Below are positions 23,301 to 34,082 of a stretch of DNA of 64,000 nt, piece after piece. Numbering within the stretch: position 1 is the first letter of the stretch; each line of letters opens with the position of its first letter. The notes under the pieces were generated by a model. The model did not search any database. It saw only the letters and a program-made list of their open reading frames with translations, and was not told where the DNA came from. Made by a program: the position numbers and the translations under genes. Source of the DNA: Halopseudomonas pelagia CL-AP6 (GTDB taxonomy: Bacteria; Pseudomonadota; Gammaproteobacteria; Pseudomonadales; Pseudomonadaceae); assembly GCF_000410875.1 (NCBI RefSeq), contig NZ_AROI01000003.1, positions 124,001 through 188,000 of the forward strand. The letters run 5' to 3'.

Positions 23301-24281
23301 CTTGGGCTTGCCGCCGCGGCCAGTGGCGCCTTCATCACGGATCTCGCCGCCGGAGCCGGTAGAAGCACCCGGGAACGGTGCTATCGCGGTCGGGTGGTTG
23401 TGGGTCTCCACCTTCATCAGGATATGCACAGGCTCTTCGTGGGTACGGTATTCACCAGTACCCGGCACCGGGAAGAAACGCCCGGCGACGAAGCCTTCGA
23501 TAACCGCGGCGTTGTCCTTGTACGCAGACAGCACGCCTTCACTGCGCATCTGGTAGGTGTTTTTGATCATGCCGAACAGGCTCTTCTCTTGCGCCTGGCC
23601 GTCGATATCCCAGGTGGCATTGAAGATTTTGTGCCGGCAATGCTCGGAGTTGGCCTGGGCGAACATCATCAGCTCGACGTCGCTGGGATTGCGCTTGAGC
23701 TCTTTGAAACTGCTGACCAGGTAATCAATCTCGTCATCGGCCAGGGCCAGGCCCAGGGTGGTGTTGGCCCGCTCCAGGGCCTCGCGACCACCTTCGAGGA
23801 TATCCACGCGCTGGAATGGCTGCGGCTCGGTATGGCGGAACAGATCGGCGGCGGCATTCAGACTCTCAAGCGCCAGCTCGGTCATGCGGTCGTGCAGCAA
23901 GGCGGCCAGTTGCGGCCGCTGCTCGGTACTGATGTCACCTGCCACATGGTAGGCAATGCCCCGTTCGATCCGGGCGACGGCCTGCAGGCCACAATTATGC
24001 GCTATATCTGTGGCTTTACTTGACCAGGGCGAGATGGTGCCAAAGCGCGGCACGATCAGAAACAGGCTGCCCTGTGGCTCTTCCACGGCGACCGAGGGGC
24101 CGTACTTGAGCAGACGCGCCAGCACTTCATTCTGCTGTTCATCCAGCTCGCTGTGCAACTCGGCGAAGTGCATGAACTCGGCATAAACGCCGGTGACAGC
24201 CGGCACGGCAGCTTGCAACCGGGCGAGCAGTTTTTGACGGCGAAATTCGGAAAGGGCTGGGGCGCCACGCAGGGTATGCAT
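20385..24281 (-). CDS. purL: Phosphoribosylformylglycinamidine synthase
   Basis: The large single-chain FGAM synthase (1,298 residues, normal for gammaproteobacteria), which turns FGAR, glutamine and ATP into FGAM in purine synthesis. The N-terminal domain is followed by the two AIRS-like synthetase halves ([19 protein letters not shown] and later [11 protein letters not shown] are hallmarks) and a C-terminal class I glutaminase with nucleophile C1138 in GVCNGCQM and catalytic HPE at 1263-1265. Transcribed alone towards the cassette array, divergent from mltF. Housekeeping gene marking the right border of the array. Confidence 0.98.
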   Translation of the reverse strand: MHTLRGAPALSEFRRQKLLARLQAAVPAVTGVYAEFMHFAELHSELDEQQNEVLARLLKYGPSVAVEEPQGSLFLIVPRFGTISPWSSKATDIAHNCGLQAVARIERGIAYHVAGDISTEQRPQLAALLHDRMTELALESLNAAADLFRHTEPQPFQRVDILEGGREALERANTTLGLALADDEIDYLVSSFKELKRNPSDVELMMFAQANSEHCRHKIFNATWDIDGQAQEKSLFGMIKNTYQMRSEGVLSAYKDNAAVIEGFVAGRFFPVPGTGEYRTHEEPVHILMKVETHNHPTAIAPFPGASTGSGGEIRDEGATGRGGKPKAGLAGFTVSNLRIPGFVQPWEEDNGKPSRIVTPLQIMIEGPLGGAAFNNEFGRPNLTGYFRTFEQTVSSPRGPEIRGYHKPIMIAGGMGNIRAGHVEKAEIPVGAKLIVLGGPAMLIGLGGGAASSMATGSSAEDLDFASVQRENPEMERRCQEVIDRCWQMGDKNPIRFIHDVGAGGLSNAFPELVNDGGRGGRFELRKAPNDEPGMSPLEIWSNESQERYVMAVDNADYERFQAICERERCPFAVVGEATEEQLLVLNDTHFDNQPVDMPLSVLLGKAPRMHRSVEREAEPSDDFDASGLNLADAVQRVLRLPSVASKNFLITIGDRSITGLVARDQMVGPWQVPVADCAVTNSSFDVHTGEAMALGERTPLALLDAPASGRMAVAESVTNLAAARINAISDIRLSANWMAAAGHPGEDARLFDTVRAVGMELCPELGITIPVGKDSMSMKTRWSDAGEDKSVTSPMSLIVTGFAPVQDVRRTLTPQLQLDQGDTDLILIDLGRGQNRLGGSALAQVYNQIGKTAPDLDDAEDLKAFFAVIQGLNQEEQLLAYHDRSDGGLLTTLAEMAFAGRCGLQIQLDVLADEASELAGALFNEELGAVIQVRQSDTEAVLSQLSAAGLGDCSAVIGQPSQIQDLHFSFAGHTVVSGTRAAWQQAWSETSWQIQRLRDNVECADQEFEALADDANPGLEAMLSFDINEDVAASLINTGKRPQVAILREQGVNGQVEMAAAFNRAGFNPIDVHMSDILSGRVELEDFRGLVACGGFSYGDVLGAGEGWAKSILFNAEAREAFSAFFARPDTFTLGVCNGCQMLSNLRELIPGSEHWPHFVRNKSEQFEARVAMVEVQASPSIFLNGMVGSRMPIAIAHGEGHAEFADSASVDACEASNSVVMRYVDNRGRMTERYPANPNGSPRGITGLTTRDGRVTIMMPHPERVFRAAQNSWHPRDWSEDGAWMRMFRNARVWVG

Positions 24282-24415
24282 GCTGTATACGGCCTCGGGA
24301 AGCTGAAGTTGGGGAAATGAAAAAGAAGACCCATAGGATACCTCATGCCGCGCCTATGAGCCATGCCGAGCTGCCCCCCAGCCTGGCAAAGACATTCCTT
24401 AACAGCATGCGGCTA

Positions 24416-24442
24416 TTGCCCTCTGCTGCTTTTGAATATACT
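24416..24442 (+). promoter_or_regulatory. Candidate promoter placing mltF on a leaderless transcript
   Basis: TTGCCC (24416-24421) and TATACT (24437-24442) are 15 bases apart, slightly short. The mltF ATG at 24449 is seven bases past the -10, where transcription would begin, and no Shine-Dalgarno precedes it. Confidence 0.35.
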
Positions 24443-24448
24443 GCCCGC

Positions 24449-25897
24449 ATGAGCGAAAAATCATCCCGTTCGATCACGCTGTCGTTACTGTCCACGCTTC
24501 TCTGCGCGCTGCTGCTGAGCGCCTGTGAACAGCCGCAGCCGCCGCGCCTGCAGCAGATCAAGGAAGACGGTACGCTCAGGGTGGTAACACGTAATTCGCC
24601 AACCACTTATTACCAGGACCGTCACGGCAGCACCGGCCTGGAATACGAGCTTAGCCGGCGTTTCGCCGACAGTCTGGATCTTGAGCTGGAAGTCGAGACC
24701 ATTGGCACGCTGGATGAACTCTACGCACAACTGGCCAGTGACGGCGGCCCGCATATTGGTGCCGCCGGCATTACGGTGAATCCGGCGCGCGAGGGTCAGG
24801 TGCGCTTCGCCGATTCCTATCTGGATGTCACCCCGCAGGTGGTCTACCGCCGCGGCGATCGTCAGCCAACCTCGCTGGAAGAGTTGTACGACAAACGCAT
24901 CATGGTACTCAAGGGTAGCAGCCTGGCGGACCAGCTGCGGGATCTGCAAACAGAGCACCCGCAGTTAATTTTCGAGGAATCGGACCACGTCGAGGTGGTC
25001 GACCTGCTGCGCCTGGTTAACGATAACGAGATCGACTATGCGGTGGTCTACTCTAATGAGCTGATCGTTAATCAGGCGTTCTATCCTGCGGTGCGCGTGG
25101 GCTTTGATCTGTCTGATGAGCGGCCCATGGCGTGGGCACTACCCAACGACCCGGACGACACCCTGCTGGATGCGGTAAATAAATTCTTCACCGACATTCG
25201 CGCCGACGGCACCCTGGACCAGTTAATCGAACGCTTTTATGGCCACTCGGACGTACTCGACTACGTCGGTGCACGTGGCTTTGCCCGGCATATGCAGCAA
25301 CGTCTGCCGCGTTACGAAACGCTGTTTCGCCAGGCCGGTGACCAGTACGGACTGGACTGGCGGTTGCTAGCCGCGATGGGTTATCAGGAATCCCTGTGGG
25401 ATCCCGACGCCCGTTCCTTTACCGGGGTGCGCGGGCTGATGATGTTGACGCTGCCGACCGCCAAGTTCGTTGGCGTGACCAACCGGGTAGACCCCAAGCA
25501 GAGCATCTTTGGTGGCGCGCGCTACTTGATATGGGTACGCGATCAATTGTCGACCGATATTCCTGAGCCGGATCGCACCTGGTTCGCCATGGCTGCCTAC
25601 AACGTCGGTATCGGCCATCTGGATGATGCGCGCAAGCTGACCAGCAGCAACGGCCGCGACCCGAATCGCTGGATCGACGTCAAGGATCACCTGCCGCTGC
25701 TGTCGAAAAAAGAGTGGTACAGCAAGACCCGCTACGGCTACGCCCGCGGCGCCGAACCGGTGCATTACGTACAGAACATCCGTCGCTACCACGAGATACT
25801 GCAGTGGGTGACCCAGCCGCAGGCGGAAATGGCCCCGGCGGCAGCGGAGAAATACCATACGCCGGGGATATTGGAGCAATTGCCGCAGGGGTTTTGA
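24449..25897 (+). CDS. mltF: Membrane-bound lytic murein transglycosylase F
   Basis: A 482-residue periplasmic lipoprotein that cleaves peptidoglycan glycan strands to 1,6-anhydro ends. A lipoprotein signal ends in LLLSAC with C26 as the lipidation site. Residues about 40-265 form a solute-binding (SBP_bac_3) regulatory domain, and about 285-450 an SLT lysozyme-like domain with catalytic E314 in MGYQESLWDP and FAMAAYNVG further on. The start at 24449 is set by the signal peptide; an open frame extends to 24317 but gives no signal sequence. Divergent from purL. Confidence 0.95.
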   Translation: MSEKSSRSITLSLLSTLLCALLLSACEQPQPPRLQQIKEDGTLRVVTRNSPTTYYQDRHGSTGLEYELSRRFADSLDLELEVETIGTLDELYAQLASDGGPHIGAAGITVNPAREGQVRFADSYLDVTPQVVYRRGDRQPTSLEELYDKRIMVLKGSSLADQLRDLQTEHPQLIFEESDHVEVVDLLRLVNDNEIDYAVVYSNELIVNQAFYPAVRVGFDLSDERPMAWALPNDPDDTLLDAVNKFFTDIRADGTLDQLIERFYGHSDVLDYVGARGFARHMQQRLPRYETLFRQAGDQYGLDWRLLAAMGYQESLWDPDARSFTGVRGLMMLTLPTAKFVGVTNRVDPKQSIFGGARYLIWVRDQLSTDIPEPDRTWFAMAAYNVGIGHLDDARKLTSSNGRDPNRWIDVKDHLPLLSKKEWYSKTRYGYARGAEPVHYVQNIRRYHEILQWVTQPQAEMAPAAAEKYHTPGILEQLPQGF

Positions 25898-25940
25898 GCT
25901 GACCCGGCCCCATGTGCTTAGAGCACGAAGGTCAAAATGG

Positions 25941-26012
25941 ATTCCCGCGTTCGCGGGAATGACGAGGGTGGAGGTGCGGGAACGACGGGGTGGGGTGCGG
26001 GAACGACGGGGT
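25941..26012. repeat. Hairpin repeat and short tandem repeat between mltF and tadA
   Basis: ATTCCCGCG-TT-CGCGGGAAT (25941-25960) is a perfect hairpin, followed by two copies of GGTGCGGGAACGACGGGGT (25973-25991, 25994-26012). The same CATTCCCGC hairpin type recurs at 46708-46727. Genes on both sides converge here, so it may end transcription. Confidence 0.7.
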
Positions 26013-26030
26013 GGAACGGGCGTGGTGTAG

Positions 26031-26495
26031 TTATTGACTCTGCTCGCGTTTAGCCCGAAAAAACGCTTTGAGCACTGCGCCGCACTCCTCCGCCAGTACA
26101 CCGCCCTCCACTTCCACATGATGATTCAGCCACGGCTGGGCGAGCACTTGCGCGCGACTGATAACCGCGCCGGAACGGGGTTCGGGGGCGCCGTAAACCA
26201 GGCGGGTGATGCGGCTGTGCACCAGCAGACCGGCACACATGGTGCAGGGTTCGAGGGTGACGTAGAGCGTGGTATCCGGCAGGCGATAGTTGCCTTGGCT
26301 GGTCGCGGCCTGGCGCAAAGCGACCATTTCCGCATGGGCGCTGGGGTCGTTGCTGCTGATCGGTTGGTTGAAGCCCCGACCAATCACCTGACCATTACGC
26401 ACCAGCACTGCGCCCACGGGCACTTCGCCCAGAGCTGCCGCTTGCTGCGCCTCAGCCAGTGCCAGGCGCATAAAGTCGATATCGGCTGGTGTCAT
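26031..26495 (-). CDS. tadA: tRNA-specific adenosine deaminase
   Basis: A 154-residue zinc deaminase that converts adenosine 34 of tRNA-Arg(ACG) to inosine. The zinc/catalytic motif HAE is at 54-56 (H54, E56) and PCTMC at 83-87. Length and motifs match TadA rather than cytidine deaminases. It lies 10 bases downstream of cysNC on the same strand, so it may be cotranscribed with it. Confidence 0.95.
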   Translation of the reverse strand: MTPADIDFMRLALAEAQQAAALGEVPVGAVLVRNGQVIGRGFNQPISSNDPSAHAEMVALRQAATSQGNYRLPDTTLYVTLEPCTMCAGLLVHSRITRLVYGAPEPRSGAVISRAQVLAQPWLNHHVEVEGGVLAEECGAVLKAFFRAKREQSQ

Positions 26496-26505
26496 GGGCG
26501 CAGCG

Positions 26506-28413
26506 TCAGATCAGCTTGCGGGTTCTGAGTAGCTCTATCACCTGATTGACGCAGGTTTCCAGATTCTGCTCGGCGGTGTTGAGTACCAGATCCGCATCGG
26601 TAGGCGCCTCATAGGGATAGGACACACCCGGCACGGTGTTTTCCACATTGGCGGCATACAGGCCCGAGGGGTCACGCTCTTGGCAGACCGACAGCGGCGC
26701 ATCCAGATGTACCAACAGGCAACGCTCGCCGAGGATGTAACGCGCCTTGGCGCGGCTTTCCTCGGTAGGTGCCATAAAGGCGCCAATGGCGATCAGGCCC
26801 GCTTCGTTCATCTGCCGGGCGATACGAGCACCCTTGTGCAGGTTTTCGCCCCGGCCCTGGGCGTCCTGCGGCAGGCCTTTGCTTAGATCCTGACGCAACG
26901 CTTTGCCGTCCAGCACGTAGCAGGCGCGACCGCTGTCGAACAACTTGCGCTCGACGGCGTAGGCGATGGTGCTCTTGCCCGCGCCGGACAGGCCAGTTAG
27001 CAACAGCGTCACCGGCTCCTGGCCGAAGCGCTGGGCGCGTTCGCTGGCGGTCACATGGGCAAAACCGCCATGGCGGCTGCCGCTGGTGTTCTGGCCGATC
27101 AACCCCTTGGCCACGATCATGCCAGCACCGACGGTGCCGTTGGTCATGCGGTCGATAACGATAAATGAGCCACTGGTGCGGTTGGCGCGGTAATCGTCAT
27201 AGGCAATTGGCCGTTCGAGCGTCAGCTCCACCCGACCAATCTCGTTCAGCCCCAGCTGCGGCGCAGGCTGCTCGTCCAGGGTGTTGACGTCAATGCGGTG
27301 CAAAATTCGTGTGAAGGAGCCAGGGCTGTTGCTGGTTGCACGCTTGATGTCGTACTTGCGACCCGGCTGCATGGGCTGGTCGTCCATCCACACCAGGTTG
27401 GCTTCGAACTGATCTCCAATCAGCGGGCGGTTATCCACGTGGGCCAACATATCGCCACGGGAGATATCGATCTCGTCTTCCAGCGTCAGGGTCACGGCTT
27501 GGCCGGGGCCAGCGCTTTCGAGCTCGCCATCAAAGGTAACAATGGACTTGACCCGGCTGGTCTTGCCCGAGGGCAGCACCACCAGTTCATCGCCCTTGTG
27601 CACCACACCGGAGGCCAGGGTGCCGGCAAAGCCACGGAAGTTCAGGTTTGGGCGCGTGACTAACTGAACCGGGAAACGCAGGTCCTTGAGATTGCGGTCC
27701 GCTGCGACTTCCACGGTTTCAAGAATTTCCATCAGCGTCTGGCCACTGTACCAGGGGCTGCGTTCGCTGCGGTTAACCACGTTGTCGCCCTTCAGGGCTG
27801 ACATCGGCACGAAATGCACGCTGTTGCCGTCGAGCATTTCCAGGCCTTTGGCAAACTCGCGGTAATCGGCACAGATTTGATTGAAGACGCCTTCGTCGAA
27901 GTCTTTCAGATCCATCTTGTTCACGGCCACGACGATATGCTTGATACCCAGCAAGGAGGCAATAAAGCTGTGACGCTTGGTCTGGGTCTGCACGCCGTAA
28001 CGGGCGTCGATCAGAATGATCGCCAGATCACAGGTCGAAGCGCCGGTGGCCATATTACGGGTGTACTGCTCGTGGCCGGGGGTGTCGGCAATGATGAACT
28101 TGCGCTTGGCGGTGGAGAAATAACGGTAGGCCACATCAATGGTGATGCCCTGCTCGCGTTCGGCCTGCAGGCCATCAACCAGCAACGCCAGATCCACTTC
28201 TTCTCCGGTGGTGCCGGATTTCTTCGAATCCCGGGTAATGGCTTCCATATGATCTTCGTAGATCATTTTGGAGTCGTGCAGCAGACGTCCGATCAGCGTG
28301 CTTTTGCCATCATCGACGTTACCGCAGGTCAGAAAACGCAGTAGCTCCTTGCGCTCGTGCTGGCCAAGGTAGGCCAGAATATCTTCGCTGATCAAATCTG
28401 ATTGGTGACTCAT
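26506..28413 (-). CDS. cysNC: Bifunctional sulfate adenylyltransferase subunit 1 / APS kinase
   Basis: A 635-residue fusion. The first 430 residues are CysN, an EF-Tu-like GTPase (GNVDDGKST at 31-39, then [11 protein letters not shown] and NKMDL) that drives sulfate activation by CysD. The last 165 are CysC, the APS kinase with P-loop GLSGAGKST at 474-482, giving PAPS. This fused form is usual in pseudomonads. It follows cysD after 36 bases on the same strand. Confidence 0.97.
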   Translation of the reverse strand: MSHQSDLISEDILAYLGQHERKELLRFLTCGNVDDGKSTLIGRLLHDSKMIYEDHMEAITRDSKKSGTTGEEVDLALLVDGLQAEREQGITIDVAYRYFSTAKRKFIIADTPGHEQYTRNMATGASTCDLAIILIDARYGVQTQTKRHSFIASLLGIKHIVVAVNKMDLKDFDEGVFNQICADYREFAKGLEMLDGNSVHFVPMSALKGDNVVNRSERSPWYSGQTLMEILETVEVAADRNLKDLRFPVQLVTRPNLNFRGFAGTLASGVVHKGDELVVLPSGKTSRVKSIVTFDGELESAGPGQAVTLTLEDEIDISRGDMLAHVDNRPLIGDQFEANLVWMDDQPMQPGRKYDIKRATSNSPGSFTRILHRIDVNTLDEQPAPQLGLNEIGRVELTLERPIAYDDYRANRTSGSFIVIDRMTNGTVGAGMIVAKGLIGQNTSGSRHGGFAHVTASERAQRFGQEPVTLLLTGLSGAGKSTIAYAVERKLFDSGRACYVLDGKALRQDLSKGLPQDAQGRGENLHKGARIARQMNEAGLIAIGAFMAPTEESRAKARYILGERCLLVHLDAPLSVCQERDPSGLYAANVENTVPGVSYPYEAPTDADLVLNTAEQNLETCVNQVIELLRTRKLI

Positions 28414-28449
28414 GGTTCTCTCCGGGCTAAGCGCCCCGCTTAGCTGAAG

Positions 28450-29355
28450 TTAGAAATAGCCCTGACGTTTTTTCTCTTCCATGGACCCGGCCTGATCGTG
28501 ATCAATCACGCGGCCCTGGCGTTCGGAAGTACGGGTCAGCAGCATTTCCTGAATAATTTCCGGCAAAGTAGCGGCCGTGGATTCAACGGCGCCGGTCAGT
28601 GGGTAGCAACCAAGGGTGCGGAAACGAACCATTTTCATTTCCGGGGTCTCGCCTTCGCCTAGCGGCATGCGCTCGTCATCGACCATGATCAGCGAACCAT
28701 TACGCTCTACCACCGGACGCTCGGCGGCGAAGTACAGCGGCACGATCGGGATGCTTTCCAGATAGATATATTGCCAGATGTCTAGCTCAGTCCAGTTCGA
28801 TAGAGGGAACACGCGGATACTTTCGCCCTTGTGCACTTTGCCGTTATAAACGTTCCACAGCTCCGGGCGTTGATTCTTTGGGTCCCAGCGGTGGTGTTTG
28901 TCGCGGAACGAGTAAACACGCTCTTTGGCACGGGACTTTTCTTCGTCACGCCGGGCACCACCGAAGGCCGCATCGAAACCGTATTTGTTCAACGCCTGCT
29001 TCAGGCCCTGGGTTTTCATCACGTCGGTATGCACGGCGCTGCCGTGGGTAAAGGGGCCAACGCCCTGCGCGACACCGTCTGGATTCTTGTGCACCAGCAG
29101 ATCGAGATCCATCTCTTCAACGATTTTCTCGCGGAAGCTGTACATCTCGCGGAATTTCCAGCCAGTGTCCACGTGCAGCACCGGGAACGGCAAACGGCCA
29201 GGATAGAAGGCCTTGCGCGCCAGGTGCAGCATTACGGCGGAGTCCTTGCCAATGGAGTACAGCATTACTGGGTTCTGAAACTCAGCCGCGACTTCACGAA
29301 TGATGTGAATACTCTCGGCTTCCAGTTGCTTAAGGTGGGTCAATTTTTCCAGCAT
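28450..29355 (-). CDS. cysD: Sulfate adenylyltransferase subunit 2
   Basis: A 301-residue PP-loop ATP pyrophosphatase-like enzyme that forms APS from sulfate and ATP with Cys[21 protein letters not shown] holds the SGGKDS-like PP-loop, and [14 protein letters not shown] and [15 protein letters not shown] are family signatures. First gene of the cysD-cysNC operon; a sigma70-like promoter lies upstream at 29411-29439. Confidence 0.97.
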   Translation of the reverse strand: MLEKLTHLKQLEAESIHIIREVAAEFQNPVMLYSIGKDSAVMLHLARKAFYPGRLPFPVLHVDTGWKFREMYSFREKIVEEMDLDLLVHKNPDGVAQGVGPFTHGSAVHTDVMKTQGLKQALNKYGFDAAFGGARRDEEKSRAKERVYSFRDKHHRWDPKNQRPELWNVYNGKVHKGESIRVFPLSNWTELDIWQYIYLESIPIVPLYFAAERPVVERNGSLIMVDDERMPLGEGETPEMKMVRFRTLGCYPLTGAVESTAATLPEIIQEMLLTRTSERQGRVIDHDQAGSMEEKKRQGYF

Positions 29356-29410
29356 GGCGTACTCACGATAATGAGGGGGACGCCGGGCATCCCGAGGTCA
29401 GATGGCTGGC

Positions 29411-29439
29411 ATTGTAACAAAGGCCAAGCAATCTAATAA
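29411..29439 (-). promoter_or_regulatory. Candidate cysD promoter
   Basis: Minus-strand TTATTA (29434-29439) and TACAAT (29411-29416) with a 17-base spacer. The poor -35 fits a promoter needing an activator such as CysB; AT-rich sequence lies just upstream. Inference. Confidence 0.4.
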
Positions 29440-29481
29440 GTCGCGCCATAATACCTTTAAGTTATATGGATATAGCTGTCG

Positions 29482-30240
29482 TTAAACCGGGTTATCCATA
29501 TCAATAAACCGATGTTCAATCCCGAAATGGCTGGCCAGATGTTCACCCAACGCCCGCACGCCGTAGCGCTCCGTGGCGTGGTGCCCGGCGGAAAAAAAGT
29601 GAATGCCGTTTTCCCGGGCGGCGTGCACCGTGGGCTCGGAAATCTCACCGGTCACAAAGGCATCCGCGCCCAGCGCGATAGCCTTGTCGATATAGCCTTG
29701 GGCCGCGCCGGTACACCAGGCCACACGTTTGATCGGGCGGTCGCTGCCAGCAATATGCAGGGGTTCGCGTTGCAACACCCTGGCAAGATCCGCTGCCAGC
29801 TCGCTACCGCTCATGGACCGAGCCAGCTCGCCATACAACCCCACCGAGCGCGGGTTATCCGGTTCAAGACCGCCGCTGATCGACCAGCCCATTAGCTGCG
29901 CGAGCTGCGCGTTATTACCTAACGTGGCATGCACATCCAAGGGCAGGTGATAGGCCAGCAGATTAAGCTCGTTGCTGAGTAGCGTTTTCAAGCGCCGTTG
30001 TTTGATGCCGGTGATGACAGCCGGTTCGCCCTTCCAGAAATAACCGTGGTGTACCAGCAGCATATCGGCATCGGCGGCCACCGCAGCATCAAGCAGCGCC
30101 TGACTGGCGGTGACACCTGTGACCAGCAGACTGATAGATGCTCGCCCTTCGACCTGCAAACCGTTGGGGCAGTAGTCTTGAAAAGCCGCGCTGTCGAGCA
30201 GCGCGTTGCAATAATCGACCAAGGTGGCGCGATCTATCAT
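29482..30240 (-). CDS. Nif3-like dinuclear metal center protein (YbgI family)
   Basis: 252 residues. Metal-ligand signatures DMLLVHHGYFWK near residue 58-70, LPLDVHATLGNN near 100-110, and the C-terminal FFSAGHHATERYGVRALGEHL are diagnostic of the Nif3/YbgI family. Some members are listed as GTP cyclohydrolase 1 type 2 homologues, but the role is unsettled. It is divergent from algW, as in other pseudomonads. Confidence 0.93.
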   Translation of the reverse strand: MIDRATLVDYCNALLDSAAFQDYCPNGLQVEGRASISLLVTGVTASQALLDAAVAADADMLLVHHGYFWKGEPAVITGIKQRRLKTLLSNELNLLAYHLPLDVHATLGNNAQLAQLMGWSISGGLEPDNPRSVGLYGELARSMSGSELAADLARVLQREPLHIAGSDRPIKRVAWCTGAAQGYIDKAIALGADAFVTGEISEPTVHAARENGIHFFSAGHHATERYGVRALGEHLASHFGIEHRFIDMDNPV

Positions 30241-30404
30241 GGGCAGAACTCCTTCAACTGAATATCACCATTGTCCTGTCTGCTGTGCCCTTTGGCCAGT
30301 CACGCTGATCATTCTCGTTCGCTGACTCGGCAGAATAGCCCCTATAGCCTTATACTATGACGCAATGCTTGTCTGCCGACAGCTGGGGAATCTGGGAATA
30401 AAGA

Positions 30405-31556
30405 ATGAACGCACTATTGCGCAACTGGATCTGGCCTGCCCTGTGTGGGGTATTGCTGGCGCTGCTGATTCTGCAGTACTACCCGCACTGGCTCGGCATG
30501 CCCGATGACAATGGAGATAAAGCCCCTCTCATCTCGGAAGCCAATTCTGCTAATGGGCAGCCCTCCCCTCAGGGCCCCTACTCCTATAGTGATGCGGTGC
30601 AGCGTGCAGCCCCGGCCGTAGCCAATATCTATACCAGCAAAGTTGCCAACGGCGACACACCCCAGCCTTTTCCAAACCCACCTTTACGGGATTATTCGGA
30701 AACGCTGCCCGTACCCAGCCGCCAGCAGACCAGCCTGGGCTCGGCGGTCATTCTCAACTCAGAAGGGTATCTGCTGACCAATAATCACGTGGTTGCCGGT
30801 GCGGACGAGATTTTGGTCGCCCTACGCGACGGGCGCGAAGCCCTGGCCACGCTGATTGGCACCGATCCAGAGACAGATCTGGCGGTACTCAAGATTGATT
30901 TACCGGATCTGCCGGCGGTCATGATCAGCCCTAATCCGCAGCGCATTGGGGATGTGGTCATGGCCATCGGCAATCCTTTTGGTCTTGGACAGACGGTCAC
31001 CATGGGTATTGTCAGTGCCACCGGCCGTAACCAACTCGGCTTGAATACCTATGAGGATTTCATTCAGACCGATGCTGCCATTAACCAGGGCAACTCCGGT
31101 GGCGCGCTGATTGACGCCAATGGCAACCTGATCGGTATCAACACCGCCATTTTTTCCCAATCGGGGGGCTCGCAGGGTATTGGTTTTGCCATTCCGGTTA
31201 ATCTGGCGGTAGAAGTCATGCAGGCCATTATCGTTCAAGGCCGAGTTATCCGCGGCTGGCTCGGGGTGGAGGTGCAGCCACTGACCATCGAGCTGGCCGA
31301 GTCTTTCGGGCTGGATATCCGCGAAGGCATTGTGGTCTCAGGCCTTTACCGTGAAGGGCCGGCCTGGCAGGCCGGGCTGATGCCAGGCGATGTGATCTTG
31401 CGCATTGACCAGGAGCCGGTCAGTACCGGGCGCCAGGCAATGAATCAGGTCGCCCGAGCCAACCCAGGGCAGAAGGTCCGCCTGAGCATATTGCGCAACG
31501 GCGAAGCCATGCAGTTTGAAGCGGAAGTGGGCGTAAGGCCAAGCTTCCGCAGCTAG
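30405..31556 (+). CDS. algW: Periplasmic serine protease of the DegS type
   Basis: A 383-residue membrane-anchored trypsin-like protease with one PDZ domain. An N-terminal anchor (about 8-25) is followed by the protease domain with H128 in NNHVV, D158 in ETDLAVLK and S231 in NQGNSGGALID, then PDZ at about 275-375. One PDZ and an anchor match DegS/AlgW rather than DegP/MucD. In pseudomonads AlgW cleaves MucA to release the envelope stress sigma factor AlgU. It sits between nif3 and hisC, a conserved place. Confidence 0.93.
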   Translation: MNALLRNWIWPALCGVLLALLILQYYPHWLGMPDDNGDKAPLISEANSANGQPSPQGPYSYSDAVQRAAPAVANIYTSKVANGDTPQPFPNPPLRDYSETLPVPSRQQTSLGSAVILNSEGYLLTNNHVVAGADEILVALRDGREALATLIGTDPETDLAVLKIDLPDLPAVMISPNPQRIGDVVMAIGNPFGLGQTVTMGIVSATGRNQLGLNTYEDFIQTDAAINQGNSGGALIDANGNLIGINTAIFSQSGGSQGIGFAIPVNLAVEVMQAIIVQGRVIRGWLGVEVQPLTIELAESFGLDIREGIVVSGLYREGPAWQAGLMPGDVILRIDQEPVSTGRQAMNQVARANPGQKVRLSILRNGEAMQFEAEVGVRPSFRS

Positions 31557-31578
31557 AACACTGGCCGTATGCCGCGGC

Positions 31579-32634
31579 TCAGACCAGCGTCTGCAGTGCT
31601 TCAATCAGTTTGGCATTCTGCTCTGGCGTGCCGATGGTGATACGCAGAAACTGCTCGATACGCGGCTTGGCAAAATGCCGCACAATCACCCGCTGCTCAC
31701 GCAAACCCTGGGCCAACTGGGCCGCATCGCGCTGCGGATGTCTGACGAAGACAAAGTTGGCCGCCGATGGCAGTACGTCAAAGCCCATCTCAGCCAAGTT
31801 GCCTGCCATCTGCTCCCGGCTCTGGATCACCGCCCGCCGGGTATGATCGAAATACGCCTGATCACGGAATGCCGCTTCGGCACCAGCCAGAGCCAGGCGG
31901 TCCAGAGGATAGGAGTTAAAGCTGTTCTTGATTCGCTCCAACGCCTCAATCAGATCCGCATGCCCTACCGCCAGGCCGACTCGCAAGCCGGCTAGCGACC
32001 TTGATTTGGACAGGCTCTGGGTCACCAGCAGATTAGGGTACTGGTCTACCAGGCTGATTGCCGTTTGCGCACCAAAATCGACATAGGCCTCATCCACCAC
32101 CACGACCGAATCGGGGCTGCTGCGCAGCACTTGCTCGATCTGCGCCAGAGTTAGCGCGATACCGGTAGGCGCGTTCGGGTTGGGGAAGATAATACCGCCG
32201 TTAGGCTGGGCATAATCCTCGATATTGATGGTGAAATCCGCCGCCAATGGCAGGGTCTTCTGTTCAATACCATAAAGCCCACAGTACACCGGGTAAAAAC
32301 TGTAGCTGACATCCGGAAACAGCAACGGCTTGCCATGCTGGAACAGGCCATGAAAAACATGCGCCAATACCTCATCTGACCCGTTACCGACAAATACCTG
32401 GGTCGGCTGCACATGGTAATACTCAGCAATGGTGCTTTTAAGGCTGTCGGCATTAGGCGCGGGATAAAGGCGCAACGACGCATCGGTTACCGCCGCAATG
32501 GCTTCAAGCACCGCCGGCGAGGGACCGAATGGGTTCTCGTTGGTATTCAGTTTGACCAGATTATCCAGCTTCGGCTGTTCACCCGGCACATAGGGCACCA
32601 GGTCTTTGACGAAGGGGCTCCAGAATCGACTCAC
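31579..32634 (-). CDS. hisC: Histidinol-phosphate aminotransferase
   Basis: A 351-residue PLP enzyme (fold type I) catalysing the transamination of imidazole acetol phosphate in histidine synthesis. [11 protein letters not shown] and GNGSDEVL are substrate/PLP motifs, [11 protein letters not shown] holds the PLP-aspartate, and the Schiff-base lysine lies in [16 protein letters not shown]. Downstream of hisD; the gap carries a palindromic dispersed repeat. Confidence 0.96.
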   Translation of the reverse strand: MSRFWSPFVKDLVPYVPGEQPKLDNLVKLNTNENPFGPSPAVLEAIAAVTDASLRLYPAPNADSLKSTIAEYYHVQPTQVFVGNGSDEVLAHVFHGLFQHGKPLLFPDVSYSFYPVYCGLYGIEQKTLPLAADFTINIEDYAQPNGGIIFPNPNAPTGIALTLAQIEQVLRSSPDSVVVVDEAYVDFGAQTAISLVDQYPNLLVTQSLSKSRSLAGLRVGLAVGHADLIEALERIKNSFNSYPLDRLALAGAEAAFRDQAYFDHTRRAVIQSREQMAGNLAEMGFDVLPSAANFVFVRHPQRDAAQLAQGLREQRVIVRHFAKPRIEQFLRITIGTPEQNAKLIEALQTLV

Positions 32635-32652
32635 AGATTGATCCTCATTTGA

Positions 32653-32735
32653 GCTTCAAGCCTCAAGATCCAAGCGTCAAGCCGGCCGTGCAGACTGCAC
32701 CGCTGAGCTTGACGCTTGCCGCTCGCAACTTGGCG
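32653..32735. repeat. Palindromic dispersed repeat, copy 1 (hisC-hisD gap)
   Basis: Contains AAGCGTCAAGC and its inverse GCTTGACGCTT either side of GCCGTGCAGACTGCACC. The core words GCCGTGCA, GACTGCACC and CTTGCCGCT recur in the same order at 57783-57915, so both are copies of one intergenic element. Possible REP or MITE. Confidence 0.6.
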
Positions 32736-34046
32736 CTAGGGTTTGATCCGGTATTCCGCACTGCGGGCGTGGGCGGTGAGGCTTTCGCCGCGGGCCAGGA
32801 CGGAGGCGGTCTTGGCGAGCTCGGAGGCGCCTTCGGGCGAGCAGAAAATCACCGACGAACGCTTCTGAAAATCATAGACCCCCAGCGGCGAAGAAAAACG
32901 CGCAGTGCCGGAGGTGGGCAGTACGTGGTTGGGGCCGGCGCAGTAATCGCCCAGCGCTTCCGGGGTAAATCGGCCCATAAAGATCGCCCCGGCATGCCGA
33001 ATGCTTGGCAGCAGCGCATCCGGGTCGGCCACTGACAGCTCCAAATGCTCGGGAGCTATGCGATTGGATATCTCACAGGCTTGTTCAAGACTCTCGACCT
33101 TGATCAGCGCGCCGCGGTTCTCCAATGAAACACGCACCATATCCGCACGCTCCAAGCTGCCAAGCAAGTTGTTCAGGCTGGCTTCCACGGCGTCCAGAAA
33201 GGCCGCATCCGGCGATAACAGTATCGACTGCGCATCTTCGTCGTGTTCGGCCTGGGAAAACAGGTCCATGGCAATCCAGTCGGGATCGGTCTGACCGTCA
33301 CAGATCACCAGAATTTCCGAGGGGCCAGCAATCATGTCGATGCCCACCTGACCAAAGACCGCACGCTTGGCCGTGGCCACATAAATATTGCCGGGGCCAA
33401 CAATCTTGTCGACCTGGGGTACACTTTCGGTGCCATAGGCCAGCGCCGCTATGGCCTGAGCGCCGCCAATGGTAAAGACCCGGTCAACGCCCGCCAGACA
33501 GGCAGCCGCCAATACCAGTTCATTGATTTCACCACGCGGCGTAGGCACAACCATGACCACTTCACGCACGCCAGCGACCTTGGCCGGTACGGCATTCATG
33601 ATCACTGATGAGGGATAGGAGGCCTTGCCACCCGGTACATACAGACCGGCGCGATCCAGCGGCGTAATCTGCTGACCGAGCACGGTGCCGTCAGCCTCGG
33701 TATAGCGCCAGGACGGTTGCGACTGGCGTTCGTGGTAGATACGTACCCGCTCGGCAGCCACTTCCAGCGCGGTGCGTTGTTCGGGCGTGATGCGTTCCAG
33801 CGCCAGCTCCAAACGCGCGCGGTCGAGAATCAGGTCGGCCATGCTGGCGACCTGCAAGCCATCAAAACGCGCAGTGTATTCCACCAGCGCTGCATCGCCG
33901 CGCTCGCGGACTGCCGCGATGATTTCCTCCACCCGCTCATTCACACTTTTGTCCGACACGCCTTCCCATGCCAGCAATGCGTCGAGATGCTGCTTGAAAT
34001 CAGCCTGATTGGCATCCAGACGAGCGATTTTAAGCGGTGTACTCAT
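32736..34046 (-). CDS. hisD: Histidinol dehydrogenase
   Basis: A 436-residue zinc enzyme that makes the last two NAD-dependent oxidations to histidine. [20 protein letters not shown] and [16 protein letters not shown] are signature regions, and the zinc ligands fall in [11 protein letters not shown] and the C-terminal [13 protein letters not shown]. Middle gene of hisG-hisD-hisC on the minus strand. Confidence 0.97.
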   Translation of the reverse strand: MSTPLKIARLDANQADFKQHLDALLAWEGVSDKSVNERVEEIIAAVRERGDAALVEYTARFDGLQVASMADLILDRARLELALERITPEQRTALEVAAERVRIYHERQSQPSWRYTEADGTVLGQQITPLDRAGLYVPGGKASYPSSVIMNAVPAKVAGVREVVMVVPTPRGEINELVLAAACLAGVDRVFTIGGAQAIAALAYGTESVPQVDKIVGPGNIYVATAKRAVFGQVGIDMIAGPSEILVICDGQTDPDWIAMDLFSQAEHDEDAQSILLSPDAAFLDAVEASLNNLLGSLERADMVRVSLENRGALIKVESLEQACEISNRIAPEHLELSVADPDALLPSIRHAGAIFMGRFTPEALGDYCAGPNHVLPTSGTARFSSPLGVYDFQKRSSVIFCSPEGASELAKTASVLARGESLTAHARSAEYRIKP

Positions 34047-34082
34047 GGCAGTTACCTTTCTTGAGATAGGTGTGAGACAGCG

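Noticed and set aside
24317-24448. N-terminal extension of mltF to the first in-frame ATG
   Set aside because: It would bury the lipoprotein signal peptide inside the protein; the ATG at 24449 places it correctly.
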